A DNA stretch of 26,063 nt from an uncultured Moraxellaceae bacterium. Its GTDB lineage: Bacteria > Pseudomonadota > Gammaproteobacteria > Pseudomonadales > Moraxellaceae. Position 1 is the first letter of the stretch; each line of letters starts with the position of its first letter. This document shows, in pieces, positions 16,523 to 23,260 of the stretch. Where the stretch lies: the NCBI GenBank assembly GCA_937928295.1, contig CALEYY010000072.1:1-26063 (forward strand). Direction: 5' to 3'. The translations under genes and the position numbers were made by a program. The notes beneath the pieces were generated by a model that did no database searches, was not told where the DNA came from, and was given only the letters and a program-made list of their open reading frames with translations.

Positions 16523-16948
16523 TCAAAGATGCTTGTGCCACGGCTCATCGCGTGGCTTGAGCTCTTCGATGTCCGCCAGATGCACTTCCAGCGCCCGGCA
16601 CGAGATGAGAATTTCGCGCAATGACAGTGCCAGCGCCAGAAACATCAGCAGCAGACTGAGCACAAAGGCGACCAGACCCGGCCCCTTGAAGCCGAGCAGC
16701 AGCAAGCCGATGCACAGGATGCAGATCGCCAGGCTGCAGACACCGCAGGCCTGCATGTCTCGAATCAGCAGCAGCCGATTCCGCAGATTGCCCAGCTGCG
16801 CCAGGATTTGCGGGTCCGGCTGACGCTTGTACTGATCGTGCAGATTGCGGATCAGGCTGGCGAGCCCCAGAAAACGGTTGGTGAACGCCAGCAGCAGCAA
16901 GGAAATCGCCGGAAACAGGATTGAAGGGGTGCTGACTTCAATATCCAT
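16523..16948 (-). CDS. DUF2721 family membrane protein
   Basis: A 141-aa protein of unknown function. The start STPSILFPAISLLLLAFTNR followed by an LIRNLH segment fits the DUF2721 family. Three hydrophobic stretches are visible: about residues 8-30, 68-88 and 90-112. A basic, probably cytoplasmic, segment lies between the first two (HDQYKRQPD...), and an acidic and histidine-containing tail follows. It starts 8 bases after the rluB stop with a weak GAG site, so it is probably the last gene of the PHP-yciO-trpS-scpAB-rluB transcript. No function can be given. Confidence 0.85.
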   Translation of the reverse strand: MDIEVSTPSILFPAISLLLLAFTNRFLGLASLIRNLHDQYKRQPDPQILAQLGNLRNRLLLIRDMQACGVCSLAICILCIGLLLLGFKGPGLVAFVLSLLLMFLALALSLREILISCRALEVHLADIEELKPRDEPWHKHL

Positions 16949-16956
16949 GGCTTAAC

Positions 16957-17967
16957 TCAGCGGTTGTTGTCGGACGAATCATCGGGCTTGCGGCCATCGC
17001 GCTTCTGCTGGCGCAGGTAACCGCCCTTGCGTGGCGCATCTGGCGTGGTTTGCGTGTTGCTTTGCGGACGCGAAATCCGCGACGGCTTGCTGCGCTCTCC
17101 GCTCTTCGCTGCCTCTTCCGGCGTGCGTCGTTGGCGTTGCTGCGATACCGGACGCGCCGGCAGCGGATTCTCTTTCTGCTTCTCGACGCGTCGTTTGGTG
17201 ATGCCGAACAAGCCGGTACCGCCACGACGCGGACGCAGCTCGACCGCGCCCAGCAGATTGTCGATATCCGGCTTGTCGAGCTCGATCCAACGACCGGTGC
17301 GCAGCTCGCGCGGCAACTTCTGCGTGCCGTAACGGGTACGCAACAGGCGGCTGACCTTCAGTTCTTGCGATTCAAACAGACGGCGCACTTCGCGGTTGCG
17401 ACCCTCCTTCACCACCACCTGCCACCAGCGATTGAAGCCCTCGCCGCCCAGCTCCGAGACGCTCTCGAACTTGGCCGGGCCATCGTCCAGCTCCACGCCT
17501 TCGCAGAGCGTGCGCTGCATATCCGGCGTCAGCGTGCCCATCACGCGCACGGCGTATTCACGCTCGATGCCGCTGGACGGGTGCATGAGGCGGTTGGCGA
17601 ATTCACCATCGTTGGTGAACAGCAGCAAGCCGGTACTATTGATGTCGAGACGGCCGACCATGACCCAGCGCTCATCCTTGATGCGCGGCAGGTTGTCGAA
17701 CACGGTCGGGCGACCTTCCGGGTCATGGCGCGAGCAGATCTCGCCTTCCGGCTTGTAATAGGCAATGACGCGACGACGCAGCTCGTTGACCACGGAGAAA
17801 TGCACGAGACGGCCGTCGAGTCGCAGCTCGTCTTTCTCCTCGATGCGATCACCCAGCTTGGCGATGGCGCCGTTGACGCTGACGCGGCCATCAACAATGG
17901 CCTGCTCCATGTGACGACGCGAACCGAGACCGGTGCGGGCGAGGACTTTCTGTAGTTTTTCACTCAT
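16957..17967 (-). CDS. rluB: 23S rRNA pseudouridine synthase B (U2605)
   Basis: Isomerises a uridine of 23S rRNA helix 93 to pseudouridine. The 336-aa protein has an N-terminal S4 RNA-binding domain (about 1-60, LQKVLARTGLGSRR) and a RsuA/RluB/E/F catalytic domain with Asp108 in GRLDINSTGLLLFTNDG. Motifs VVKEGRNREVRRLFE and VSRLLRTRYG follow. A basic, low-complexity tail of about 85 residues, rich in Arg, Lys, Gln and Pro, makes it longer than E. coli RluB (291). The start at 17967 overlaps the scpB end by 8 bases. An upstream in-frame start at 18084 would lie wholly inside scpB and is rejected. scpAB-rluB linkage is widespread. Confidence 0.94.
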   Translation of the reverse strand: MSEKLQKVLARTGLGSRRHMEQAIVDGRVSVNGAIAKLGDRIEEKDELRLDGRLVHFSVVNELRRRVIAYYKPEGEICSRHDPEGRPTVFDNLPRIKDERWVMVGRLDINSTGLLLFTNDGEFANRLMHPSSGIEREYAVRVMGTLTPDMQRTLCEGVELDDGPAKFESVSELGGEGFNRWWQVVVKEGRNREVRRLFESQELKVSRLLRTRYGTQKLPRELRTGRWIELDKPDIDNLLGAVELRPRRGGTGLFGITKRRVEKQKENPLPARPVSQQRQRRTPEEAAKSGERSKPSRISRPQSNTQTTPDAPRKGGYLRQQKRDGRKPDDSSDNNR

Positions 17968-18526
17968 GGTTTGCTTGTTCCAGTTCAGCAGCAATCTCGG
18001 AGAGATCGCGAAGGTTGGCCAGGGCCGGCAGATCTGCCAGGCCCTGTAAATTGAAATCGTCGAGGAAGGTTTTCGTGGTGGCAAACAGCGCCGGCCGGCC
18101 GGGCACTTCCTTGTGGCCGGCCACGCGCACCCACTCGCGCTCGAGCAAGGTCTTGACGATGGCCGTACTCACGGTAACGCCGCGAATATCCTCGATTTCC
18201 GAGCGCGTGATGGGCTGGCGATAGGCAATCAGCGCCAGTGTTTCCAGCAAGGCCCGCGAATAGCGCTGCGGTCGTTCATCCCAAAGCCGGCTGACCCAGG
18301 GGCCGACATCGGTGCGTACCTGAAAACGCCAGCCGGAAGCGACTTGCTGTAGCAGCACGCCGCGCTCGCTGTAATCGGACTGCAGTGCATTCAGGATGGC
18401 GCGCAGGCTGCCGGCATCGGGCCGCGCGGTTTCGTCAAAGAGCGCTTGCAGCTGCTCGATGCTGAGTGCGCGGCCGGCGGCAAACAGCGCCCCTTCCACA
18501 ATGGCTTTGAGTTCATCAGGCGTCAT
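17960..18526 (-). CDS. scpB: Segregation and condensation protein B
   Basis: Winged-helix kleisin-associated subunit that, with ScpA and SMC, makes a condensin for chromosome segregation. The 188-aa product shows the ScpB signature: LKAIVEGALFAAGRALS, then ALLETLALIAYRQPITRSEIE and RGVTVSTAIVKTLLEREWV, and GRPALFATTKTFLDDF. The ATG at 18526 is preferred because GGAGG lies 10 bases upstream, inside scpA, and family members begin at this point; it overlaps the scpA end by 11 bases. Its own end overlaps rluB by 8 bases. No smc gene is seen here; SMC or an MksB-type partner must lie elsewhere. Confidence 0.94.
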   Translation of the reverse strand: MTPDELKAIVEGALFAAGRALSIEQLQALFDETARPDAGSLRAILNALQSDYSERGVLLQQVASGWRFQVRTDVGPWVSRLWDERPQRYSRALLETLALIAYRQPITRSEIEDIRGVTVSTAIVKTLLEREWVRVAGHKEVPGRPALFATTKTFLDDFNLQGLADLPALANLRDLSEIAAELEQANHE

Positions 18527-19490
18527 CGAATGCAGCCTCCTCATCAAGATCGGCGGGCTCGGATTCGAAATCTTCACCGAGGTCTATGGCATGGCCCTGG
18601 GCATCGCCGACGCGGGCACGAACATGGATGTCGGCAAAGGCTTCCGTTTGCACGAGATCAATCAGGCCTTCCTTGACCAGCTCCAGAATCGCCATGAACG
18701 ACACCACCACGCCAAGGCGCCCTTCCTCGACCGTAAACAACGAGACAAAGGGCAAGAAGCCGGCGCCGCGCAGCTTGTCGAGCATCTGGCTCATGCGCTC
18801 GCGCATGGACAGACCTTCCTTGGAAATCTGGTGTGATTCGTAGAGATCGGCCCGGCGCAGCACATCCTGCAAGGCCAGCAGCAGCTCGCGCAGCTCGACG
18901 GTCGGTGGTGTTTTTTGACGACTGAAGTCGGGCTGCTGAGCGACGGCAACAAAGAAATCGCGGCCCTCGCAAGGCAGGCTGTCGATATGCGCGGCGGCCT
19001 GCTTGAAGCGCTCGTACTCCTGCAGGCGGCGAATCAGCTCGGCGCGCGGATCGACTTCTTCCTCGCCATCGGGCGTCTTCAGGCGCGGCAGCAGCAGGCG
19101 CGACTTGATCTCGCCCAGCCAGGCCGCCATCAGCAGATACTCGGCGGCAAGATCGAAGTTGAGCTGCTGCATCAGCTCCACATAATCGAGGTATTGATGC
19201 GTGATGCGGGCAACCGGGATGTCGAGAATGTCGAGGTTTTGGGCGCGAATCAGGTACAGCAGCAGATCGAGCGGGCCTTCGAAGGTTTCGAGAAAGACCT
19301 GCAGGGCATCGGGGGGAATGTAGAGATCATCCGGCAAGGCGGTGATCAGCTCGCCTTTCACGCGCGCGATCGTGAGCAATTCAGCGGGTGCGGTCACCAG
19401 CGGCTCGGGTACGACAGCGACCACGGGGGCGGTCTCTAATGTTATGTCAGCCGGCTCCGTGACCGGATCGGCTGCGATATTTTCGCTCAT
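18516..19490 (-). CDS. scpA: Segregation and condensation protein A
   Basis: Kleisin subunit bridging SMC heads. The 324-aa protein has the ScpA core from about residue 65 (FLETFEGPLDLLLYLIRAQNLDI split over two helices) through ITHQYLDYVELM and AAWLGEIKSRLLLP. The C-terminal winged helix (VVSFMAILELVKEGLIDLVQ) follows. The first 60 or so residues are Ala, Pro, Val and Glu rich and look disordered, unlike shorter bacterial ScpA proteins that begin near the core. The C-terminus is acidic (ESEPADLDEEAAFDDA). The ATG at 19490 has a GAGAG site. It follows trpS by 50 bases and overlaps scpB. Confidence 0.94.
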   Translation of the reverse strand: MSENIAADPVTEPADITLETAPVVAVVPEPLVTAPAELLTIARVKGELITALPDDLYIPPDALQVFLETFEGPLDLLLYLIRAQNLDILDIPVARITHQYLDYVELMQQLNFDLAAEYLLMAAWLGEIKSRLLLPRLKTPDGEEEVDPRAELIRRLQEYERFKQAAAHIDSLPCEGRDFFVAVAQQPDFSRQKTPPTVELRELLLALQDVLRRADLYESHQISKEGLSMRERMSQMLDKLRGAGFLPFVSLFTVEEGRLGVVVSFMAILELVKEGLIDLVQTEAFADIHVRARVGDAQGHAIDLGEDFESEPADLDEEAAFDDA

Positions 19491-19540
19491 GTGCGCTCTC
19501 TGCTTGCCGCTTCTCAGCGGTAAAGGGCATTACAACCGGC

Positions 19541-20758
19541 TTAGCGCCGGTAAGCAAGCCCCAAGGCCTGTCGTACATCGGCCAATGTGTTAGCAGCTGT
19601 TTCGCGGGCGCGCTCGGCACCTTCGGCCAGCACGCTGCGCAGCATGTCGGGCGCTTGCTCGAATTCACGGCCGCGCTGACGCATGGGCACCAGCTCGGCA
19701 TTGATGGCATCGATCACCGGTTTCTTGCATTCCAGACAGCCAATGCCGGCACTGCGGCAGCCTTCCTGCACCCACTGCTTGCGCTGCTCATCCGAGTAAA
19801 CCTCGTGCAGCTGCCAGACCGGGCAGACATCCGGGTTGCCGGCATCGGTGCGACGGATGCGCGCCGGGTCGGTGGGCATCTTGCGGATCTTGGCGTCCAC
19901 ATCATCGGGCGCTTCACGCAGCGCAATGGTGTTGCCGTAGGATTTCGACATCTTCAGGCCATCCAGACCGGGCATTTTCGCGGCCGGCGTGAGCAGCGCC
20001 TGCGGCTCCGGCAGGATGATCTTGCCCGAGCCCTCGATGGAGCCGAGCAGGCGCTCCTTGTCACCGAGGGTGATGTTCTGTTGGTCACGCACCAGCGCCT
20101 GCGCGGTTTCCAGCGCGGCGGCATCGCCCGTTTCCTGATAGCGCTTGCGCAGATCGCTGTAGACCTTGGCGGCCTTTTTGCCCATTTTCACCACGGCGGC
20201 TTCCACAGCCTGCTCGAAGCCGGGCTCGCGACCGAAGAGATGATTGAAGCGACGCGCGACTTCGCGAGTCAGCTCCACATGCGACACTTGGTCAGCACCG
20301 ACCGGCACCAGACCGGCGCGGTACAACAGGATGTCTGCCGCCTGCAGCAAGGGATAGCCGAGGAAGCCGTAAGTCGCGAGATCCTTTTCCTTGAGCTTTT
20401 CCTGCTGATCCTTGTAGGTCGGCACGCGCTCCAGCCAGCCCAGCGGCGTCATCATGGACAGCAGCAGATGCAGCTCGGCGTGCTCGGGCATGGACGATTG
20501 CACGAACAGCGTCGCCGCTTTCGGGTTAACGCCGGCCGCCAGCCAGTCCACGACCATGTCCATGGTGCTGGCTTCGAGCTGGCTGGGGTCATCGTAATGG
20601 GTGGTCAGCGCATGCCAGTCGGCCACAAAGAAGTAGCAATCGTACTCATGCTGCAGCGTGACCCAGTTCTTCAGCACGCCATGATAATGACCCAAGTGCA
20701 GGCGACCGGTGGGCCGCATGCCGGACAAGACGCGCTGGGGGGATGCCACTGAACTCAA
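19541..20758 (-). CDS. trpS: Tryptophanyl-tRNA synthetase, four-Cys (Fe-S type) form
   Basis: Charges tRNA-Trp with tryptophan. The 405-aa class I synthetase has the HIGH-type motif PTGRLHLGHY (residues 16-25) and KMSKS (269-273), with LLQAADILLY and VPVGADQ between. It is longer than the roughly 330-aa compact TrpRS. Near the end are Cys312, Cys334, Cys341 and Cys344, spaced C-x21-C-x6-C-x2-C. This is close to the C-x22-C-x6-C-x2-C set that binds a [4Fe-4S] cluster in Thermotoga maritima TrpRS, and an Fe-S cluster is therefore inferred. The start is TTG at 20758: GGAG stands 8 bases upstream, while the next candidate (GTG at 20749) is 17 away. It has its own likely promoter. Confidence 0.94.
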   Translation of the reverse strand: MSSVASPQRVLSGMRPTGRLHLGHYHGVLKNWVTLQHEYDCYFFVADWHALTTHYDDPSQLEASTMDMVVDWLAAGVNPKAATLFVQSSMPEHAELHLLLSMMTPLGWLERVPTYKDQQEKLKEKDLATYGFLGYPLLQAADILLYRAGLVPVGADQVSHVELTREVARRFNHLFGREPGFEQAVEAAVVKMGKKAAKVYSDLRKRYQETGDAAALETAQALVRDQQNITLGDKERLLGSIEGSGKIILPEPQALLTPAAKMPGLDGLKMSKSYGNTIALREAPDDVDAKIRKMPTDPARIRRTDAGNPDVCPVWQLHEVYSDEQRKQWVQEGCRSAGIGCLECKKPVIDAINAELVPMRQRGREFEQAPDMLRSVLAEGAERARETAANTLADVRQALGLAYRR

Positions 20759-20766
20759 GGACGACG

Positions 20767-20770
20767 CTCC
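20767..20770 (-). promoter_or_regulatory. Ribosome binding site supporting a TTG start of trpS
   Basis: GGAG on the minus strand with eight bases before TTG at 20758. No ATG lies near; the first Met codon in frame is residue 14, inside the catalytic motif region, so a non-ATG start is required. Confidence 0.65.
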
Positions 20771-20796
20771 ACTATCAGACTGAACCGCAAAAAAGA

Positions 20797-20802
20797 ATTA
20801 TA
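20797..20802 (-). promoter_or_regulatory. Consensus -10 box upstream of trpS
   Basis: A perfect TATAAT on the minus strand in the 83-base gap after yciO. Transcription would begin near 20790, giving a leader of about 30 bases. No good -35 is visible at 16-18 bases, so strength is uncertain. trpS-scpAB-rluB could then be expressed apart from the PHP-yciO pair. Confidence 0.45.
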
Positions 20803-20841
20803 GCCACGGTGGTGACGAAATACCCTACTGACGACATGCCA

Positions 20842-21462
20842 TTATTGAAATGGTGCCGGGTCGCCAAGCCCTTCACGCAGCACGACCGGGTTGTCATCGC
20901 TGAAATCGACGACGGTGGTGGACATCAGGCCGCCATAGCCGGAATCGAGAATGACATCGACGCGCTTCTGCAGCTGGCTGACGATGTCTTCCGGATCGTT
21001 CAGCGGTTCGCTGTCACCGGGCATCTGCAAGGTGGTAGACAGCAAGGGCTCGCCCATCAGCTCCAGCAACCCCTGCGCCACCGGATGATCCGGGATGCGG
21101 ATGCCGATGGTCTGTTTCTTCGGGTGCAACAGGCGCTTGGGCACTTCTTTCGTGCCCGGAAGAATGAAGGTGTAGGCTCCGGGCGTGTGCGCTTTGAGCA
21201 GGCGGAAGACGCTGTTGTCGACCTTGGCGTAAGTGCCGATTTCAGACAGATCGCGGCAAAGCAGCGTCAGATGATGATGATCGTCCAGGTCACGCACGCG
21301 GCGCAGGCGCTCAAGCGCGGCCTTGTCGCCGATGTGGCAGACCAGCACATAGCTGGCATCGGTGGCCATGACCAGCAGCTCGCCGGCCTTGAGTCGGTCT
21401 ACCGCCTGCTTGAGCAGACGCGGCTGCGGGTTGTCAGGGTGCAAATGCCAATGCTGCGTCAC
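20842..21462 (-). CDS. yciO: YciO, Sua5/YciO/YrdC-fold protein
   Basis: A 206-aa member of the Sua5/YciO/YrdC fold, the same length as E. coli YciO and similar throughout: HPDNPQPRLLKQAV near the start, ATDASY, LTLLCRDLSEI, TPGAYTFIL, GTKEVPKRLL, and VVLREGLGDPAPF at the end. The fold is that of the enzymes making threonylcarbamoyl-AMP for tRNA t6A. YciO itself is a divergent paralog whose role is less certain, so it should not be called TsaC. The start is GTG at 21462, overlapping the PHP gene stop (GTGA), with GGAG 8 bases upstream. This pairing suggests translational coupling and perhaps a shared RNA-related role. Confidence 0.92.
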   Translation of the reverse strand: MTQHWHLHPDNPQPRLLKQAVDRLKAGELLVMATDASYVLVCHIGDKAALERLRRVRDLDDHHHLTLLCRDLSEIGTYAKVDNSVFRLLKAHTPGAYTFILPGTKEVPKRLLHPKKQTIGIRIPDHPVAQGLLELMGEPLLSTTLQMPGDSEPLNDPEDIVSQLQKRVDVILDSGYGGLMSTTVVDFSDDNPVVLREGLGDPAPFQ

Positions 21463-22340
21463 GCGCTCAGCTCCACATCAAAAACAGATTCGGTATTCGT
21501 TGCCGGCCAGCCCCAGGCCGTCCAGATCGGTACGCAGCCGGCCGGCAGCGTGGGGAAACGGCCGAGGGCAATCCACGGGGCCGGCTTGCCGTGATAGTCG
21601 CTGCCCTGCGACGCCAGCAGCTCAAGCTGCTGCGAGAGCCGGCCGAGATAGGCCACCATGTCGGGCTTTTCCGTGGCGGTGGCGACTTCCATGCCATCGC
21701 CGCCGACTGCCTTGAAGTCTGCCAACAGCTGCCGCATTTTCGTTCGGCTCATGTCGTAGCGGCCGGGATGCGCCACCACGGCTACGCCACCCGCAGCTTT
21801 GATCCACGCCACGACATCGGCCAGGCTGGCCCAGGGCATGGGCACGGCGGCAGGCTTGCGCGGCCCGAGGTATTTGTCGAAGGCTTGCTGGATGGTGCTG
21901 ACATGGCCGGCATCGAACAGCCATTGCGCCATGTGCGTACGGCTCAGGCCGTCCGGGCTGCTGGCCAGCGCCAGCGCGCCTTCGTAAGCGCCCTTGAGGC
22001 CCAGCGCTTCCAGTTTCGCGCCCATCTGGCGGCCACGCTCGGCACGCGCACCGGCCTGCTGTGCCAGACCAGCCTTCAGGATCGGATGCTCGATATCCAC
22101 CTGCAAACCCACCACATGAATATTGTGCACGCCCCAGATGGCGGACAGCTCGACGCCGGCAATCAGCGTCAGACCTGTGCCTTCGGCGGCGGTCTGAGCC
22201 TCACGGATGCCATCGACGCTGTCGTGATCAGTCAGCGCCAGCGCTTTCACGCCGGCACGCACGGCCAGCGCCACCAGATCGGCGGGCGACAAGCTGCCAT
22301 CCGAACACTGGCTGTGGCTGTGCAGATCAATCACCGGCAT
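21459..22340 (-). CDS. rnm: PHP-domain phosphoesterase, RNase AM (YciV) type
   Basis: A 293-aa PHP-family protein. Metal ligands are visible in order: His7 and His9 in DLHSHSQCSDGS, TDHDSVDG, Glu in AGVELSA, VHNIHVVGL, VVAHPGRY, and GSDYHG. E. coli YciV (RNase AM) is of this size and is a 5'-3' exonuclease that trims 5' ends of small RNAs and 5S rRNA, and also acts on 3',5'-phosphoadenosine. That function is assigned by family and by its linkage with yciO, as in E. coli. The ATG at 22340 has a weak GAG site. It heads a minus-strand transcript, diverging from yciB across 63 bases where I see no convincing promoter hexamers. Confidence 0.9.
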   Translation of the reverse strand: MPVIDLHSHSQCSDGSLSPADLVALAVRAGVKALALTDHDSVDGIREAQTAAEGTGLTLIAGVELSAIWGVHNIHVVGLQVDIEHPILKAGLAQQAGARAERGRQMGAKLEALGLKGAYEGALALASSPDGLSRTHMAQWLFDAGHVSTIQQAFDKYLGPRKPAAVPMPWASLADVVAWIKAAGGVAVVAHPGRYDMSRTKMRQLLADFKAVGGDGMEVATATEKPDMVAYLGRLSQQLELLASQGSDYHGKPAPWIALGRFPTLPAGCVPIWTAWGWPATNTESVFDVELSA

Positions 22341-22403
22341 GGATAGTGCTCGCGGGGTACATTAAGATGCCTGACTTTAACAGATTCGACCGAGGTAACA
22401 CGG

Positions 22404-22946
22404 ATGAAAGCGTGGCTGGATTTTCTGCCGCTGGTGCTGTTTTTTGTGGCGTACAAGACCGCCGGGGTGTTTGTTGCTGCCGCCGTGCTGATGGCCAGCG
22501 TGGTCGTGCTGTACGGCTTTATCTGGTGGCGTGAGCGCGAGCTGCAAACCAGCCAGTGGATCACGCTCGGTGCCACCGTGCTGCTCGGCAGTCTGACGCT
22601 GATCCTGCATGACGAAGCCTTCCTGCAATGGAAGGCACCGGCTGTGAATGTGCTTTTGGCACTGCTATTTGCCGGCAGTGCCGTCATCGGCAAGAAGCCG
22701 CTGATAGAACGATTGATGGGCGAGTCGATTCAATTGGCCAGCGCGCAATGGCGCAAGCTCAATGCCGCCTGGGTCGTGTTCTTTCTGTTTTGCGCTGCTG
22801 CCAATGCCTGGGTAGTGCTTTACCACACGGCCTGGTGGGTCGACTTCAAGCTCTTCGGCAGCCTCGGCATGACCTTCACCTTCATCATCGCGCAAGGTAT
22901 CTGGCTGGCCCGTCAGGGCGCACTGAAAGATACGCCCACGCCCTAA
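22404..22946 (+). CDS. yciB: YciB / intracellular septation protein A family membrane protein
   Basis: A 180-aa inner-membrane protein of the YciB/IspZ family. The start MKAWLDFLPLVLFFVAYK is characteristic, as are the LTLILHDEAFLQWK and GKKPLIERLMG stretches. About five hydrophobic segments are visible: near residues 6-22, 24-42, 50-68, 77-93 and 119-138, with a last one at about 148-168. In E. coli the protein is linked to cell envelope synthesis and septum formation. GAGG lies 8 bases before the ATG. yciI follows 14 bases after its stop, as in many Pseudomonadales, so the two are probably co-transcribed. Confidence 0.93.
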   Translation: MKAWLDFLPLVLFFVAYKTAGVFVAAAVLMASVVVLYGFIWWRERELQTSQWITLGATVLLGSLTLILHDEAFLQWKAPAVNVLLALLFAGSAVIGKKPLIERLMGESIQLASAQWRKLNAAWVVFFLFCAAANAWVVLYHTAWWVDFKLFGSLGMTFTFIIAQGIWLARQGALKDTPTP

Positions 22947-22960
22947 CTCTGGAGACACAC

Positions 22961-23260
22961 ATGTGGTACGCCATCCTGTCGGAAGATGCCCCCGATACCC
23001 TCGCCCAGCGCATGGCCCATCGCCCGGCCCATCTGGCGCGTCTGCAAGCCTTGCATGCCGAGGGCCGGCTGCTGGTCGCCGGCCCGCATCCGGCTATCGA
23101 TAGCGAAGATCCCGGCCCCGCCGGTTTCACCGGCAGTCTGGTGATTGCTGAGTTTGCCTCGCTCGCCGATGCCCAGACCTTTGCCGACAGCGATCCCTTT
23201 GTGGCCGCCGGCGTCTACAGTCGCGTCACCGTTAAGCCCTTCCGCAAGACGCTGCCCTGA
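22961..23260 (+). CDS. yciI: YciI family protein
   Basis: A 99-aa dimeric alpha/beta ferredoxin-like fold protein closely resembling E. coli YciI over its full length: HRPAHLARLQALHAEGRLL, then AGPHPAIDSEDPG, GFTGSLVIAEF and VAAGVYSRVTVKPF. The conserved His of RPAHLARL and the Asp of PAIDS are kept. The enzymatic role of YciI is not settled; related proteins are possible hydrolases or muconolactone-isomerase-like enzymes. I chose the ATG at 22961 because GGAG lies 6 bases upstream and the family starts there. Its TGA stop overlaps the presumed CTG start of the MnmC-type gene. Confidence 0.93.
   Translation: MWYAILSEDAPDTLAQRMAHRPAHLARLQALHAEGRLLVAGPHPAIDSEDPGPAGFTGSLVIAEFASLADAQTFADSDPFVAAGVYSRVTVKPFRKTLP

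Noticed and set aside
19526..19560. Terminator at the trpS stop
   Set aside because: A 6-bp ACCGGC/GCCGGT stem overlaps the stop codon but has no T run, and scpA follows at once.
22341..22403. Paired promoters in the PHP/yciB divergent gap
   Set aside because: Only poor -35 and -10 matches on either strand; the genes must have promoters nearby but I cannot place them.
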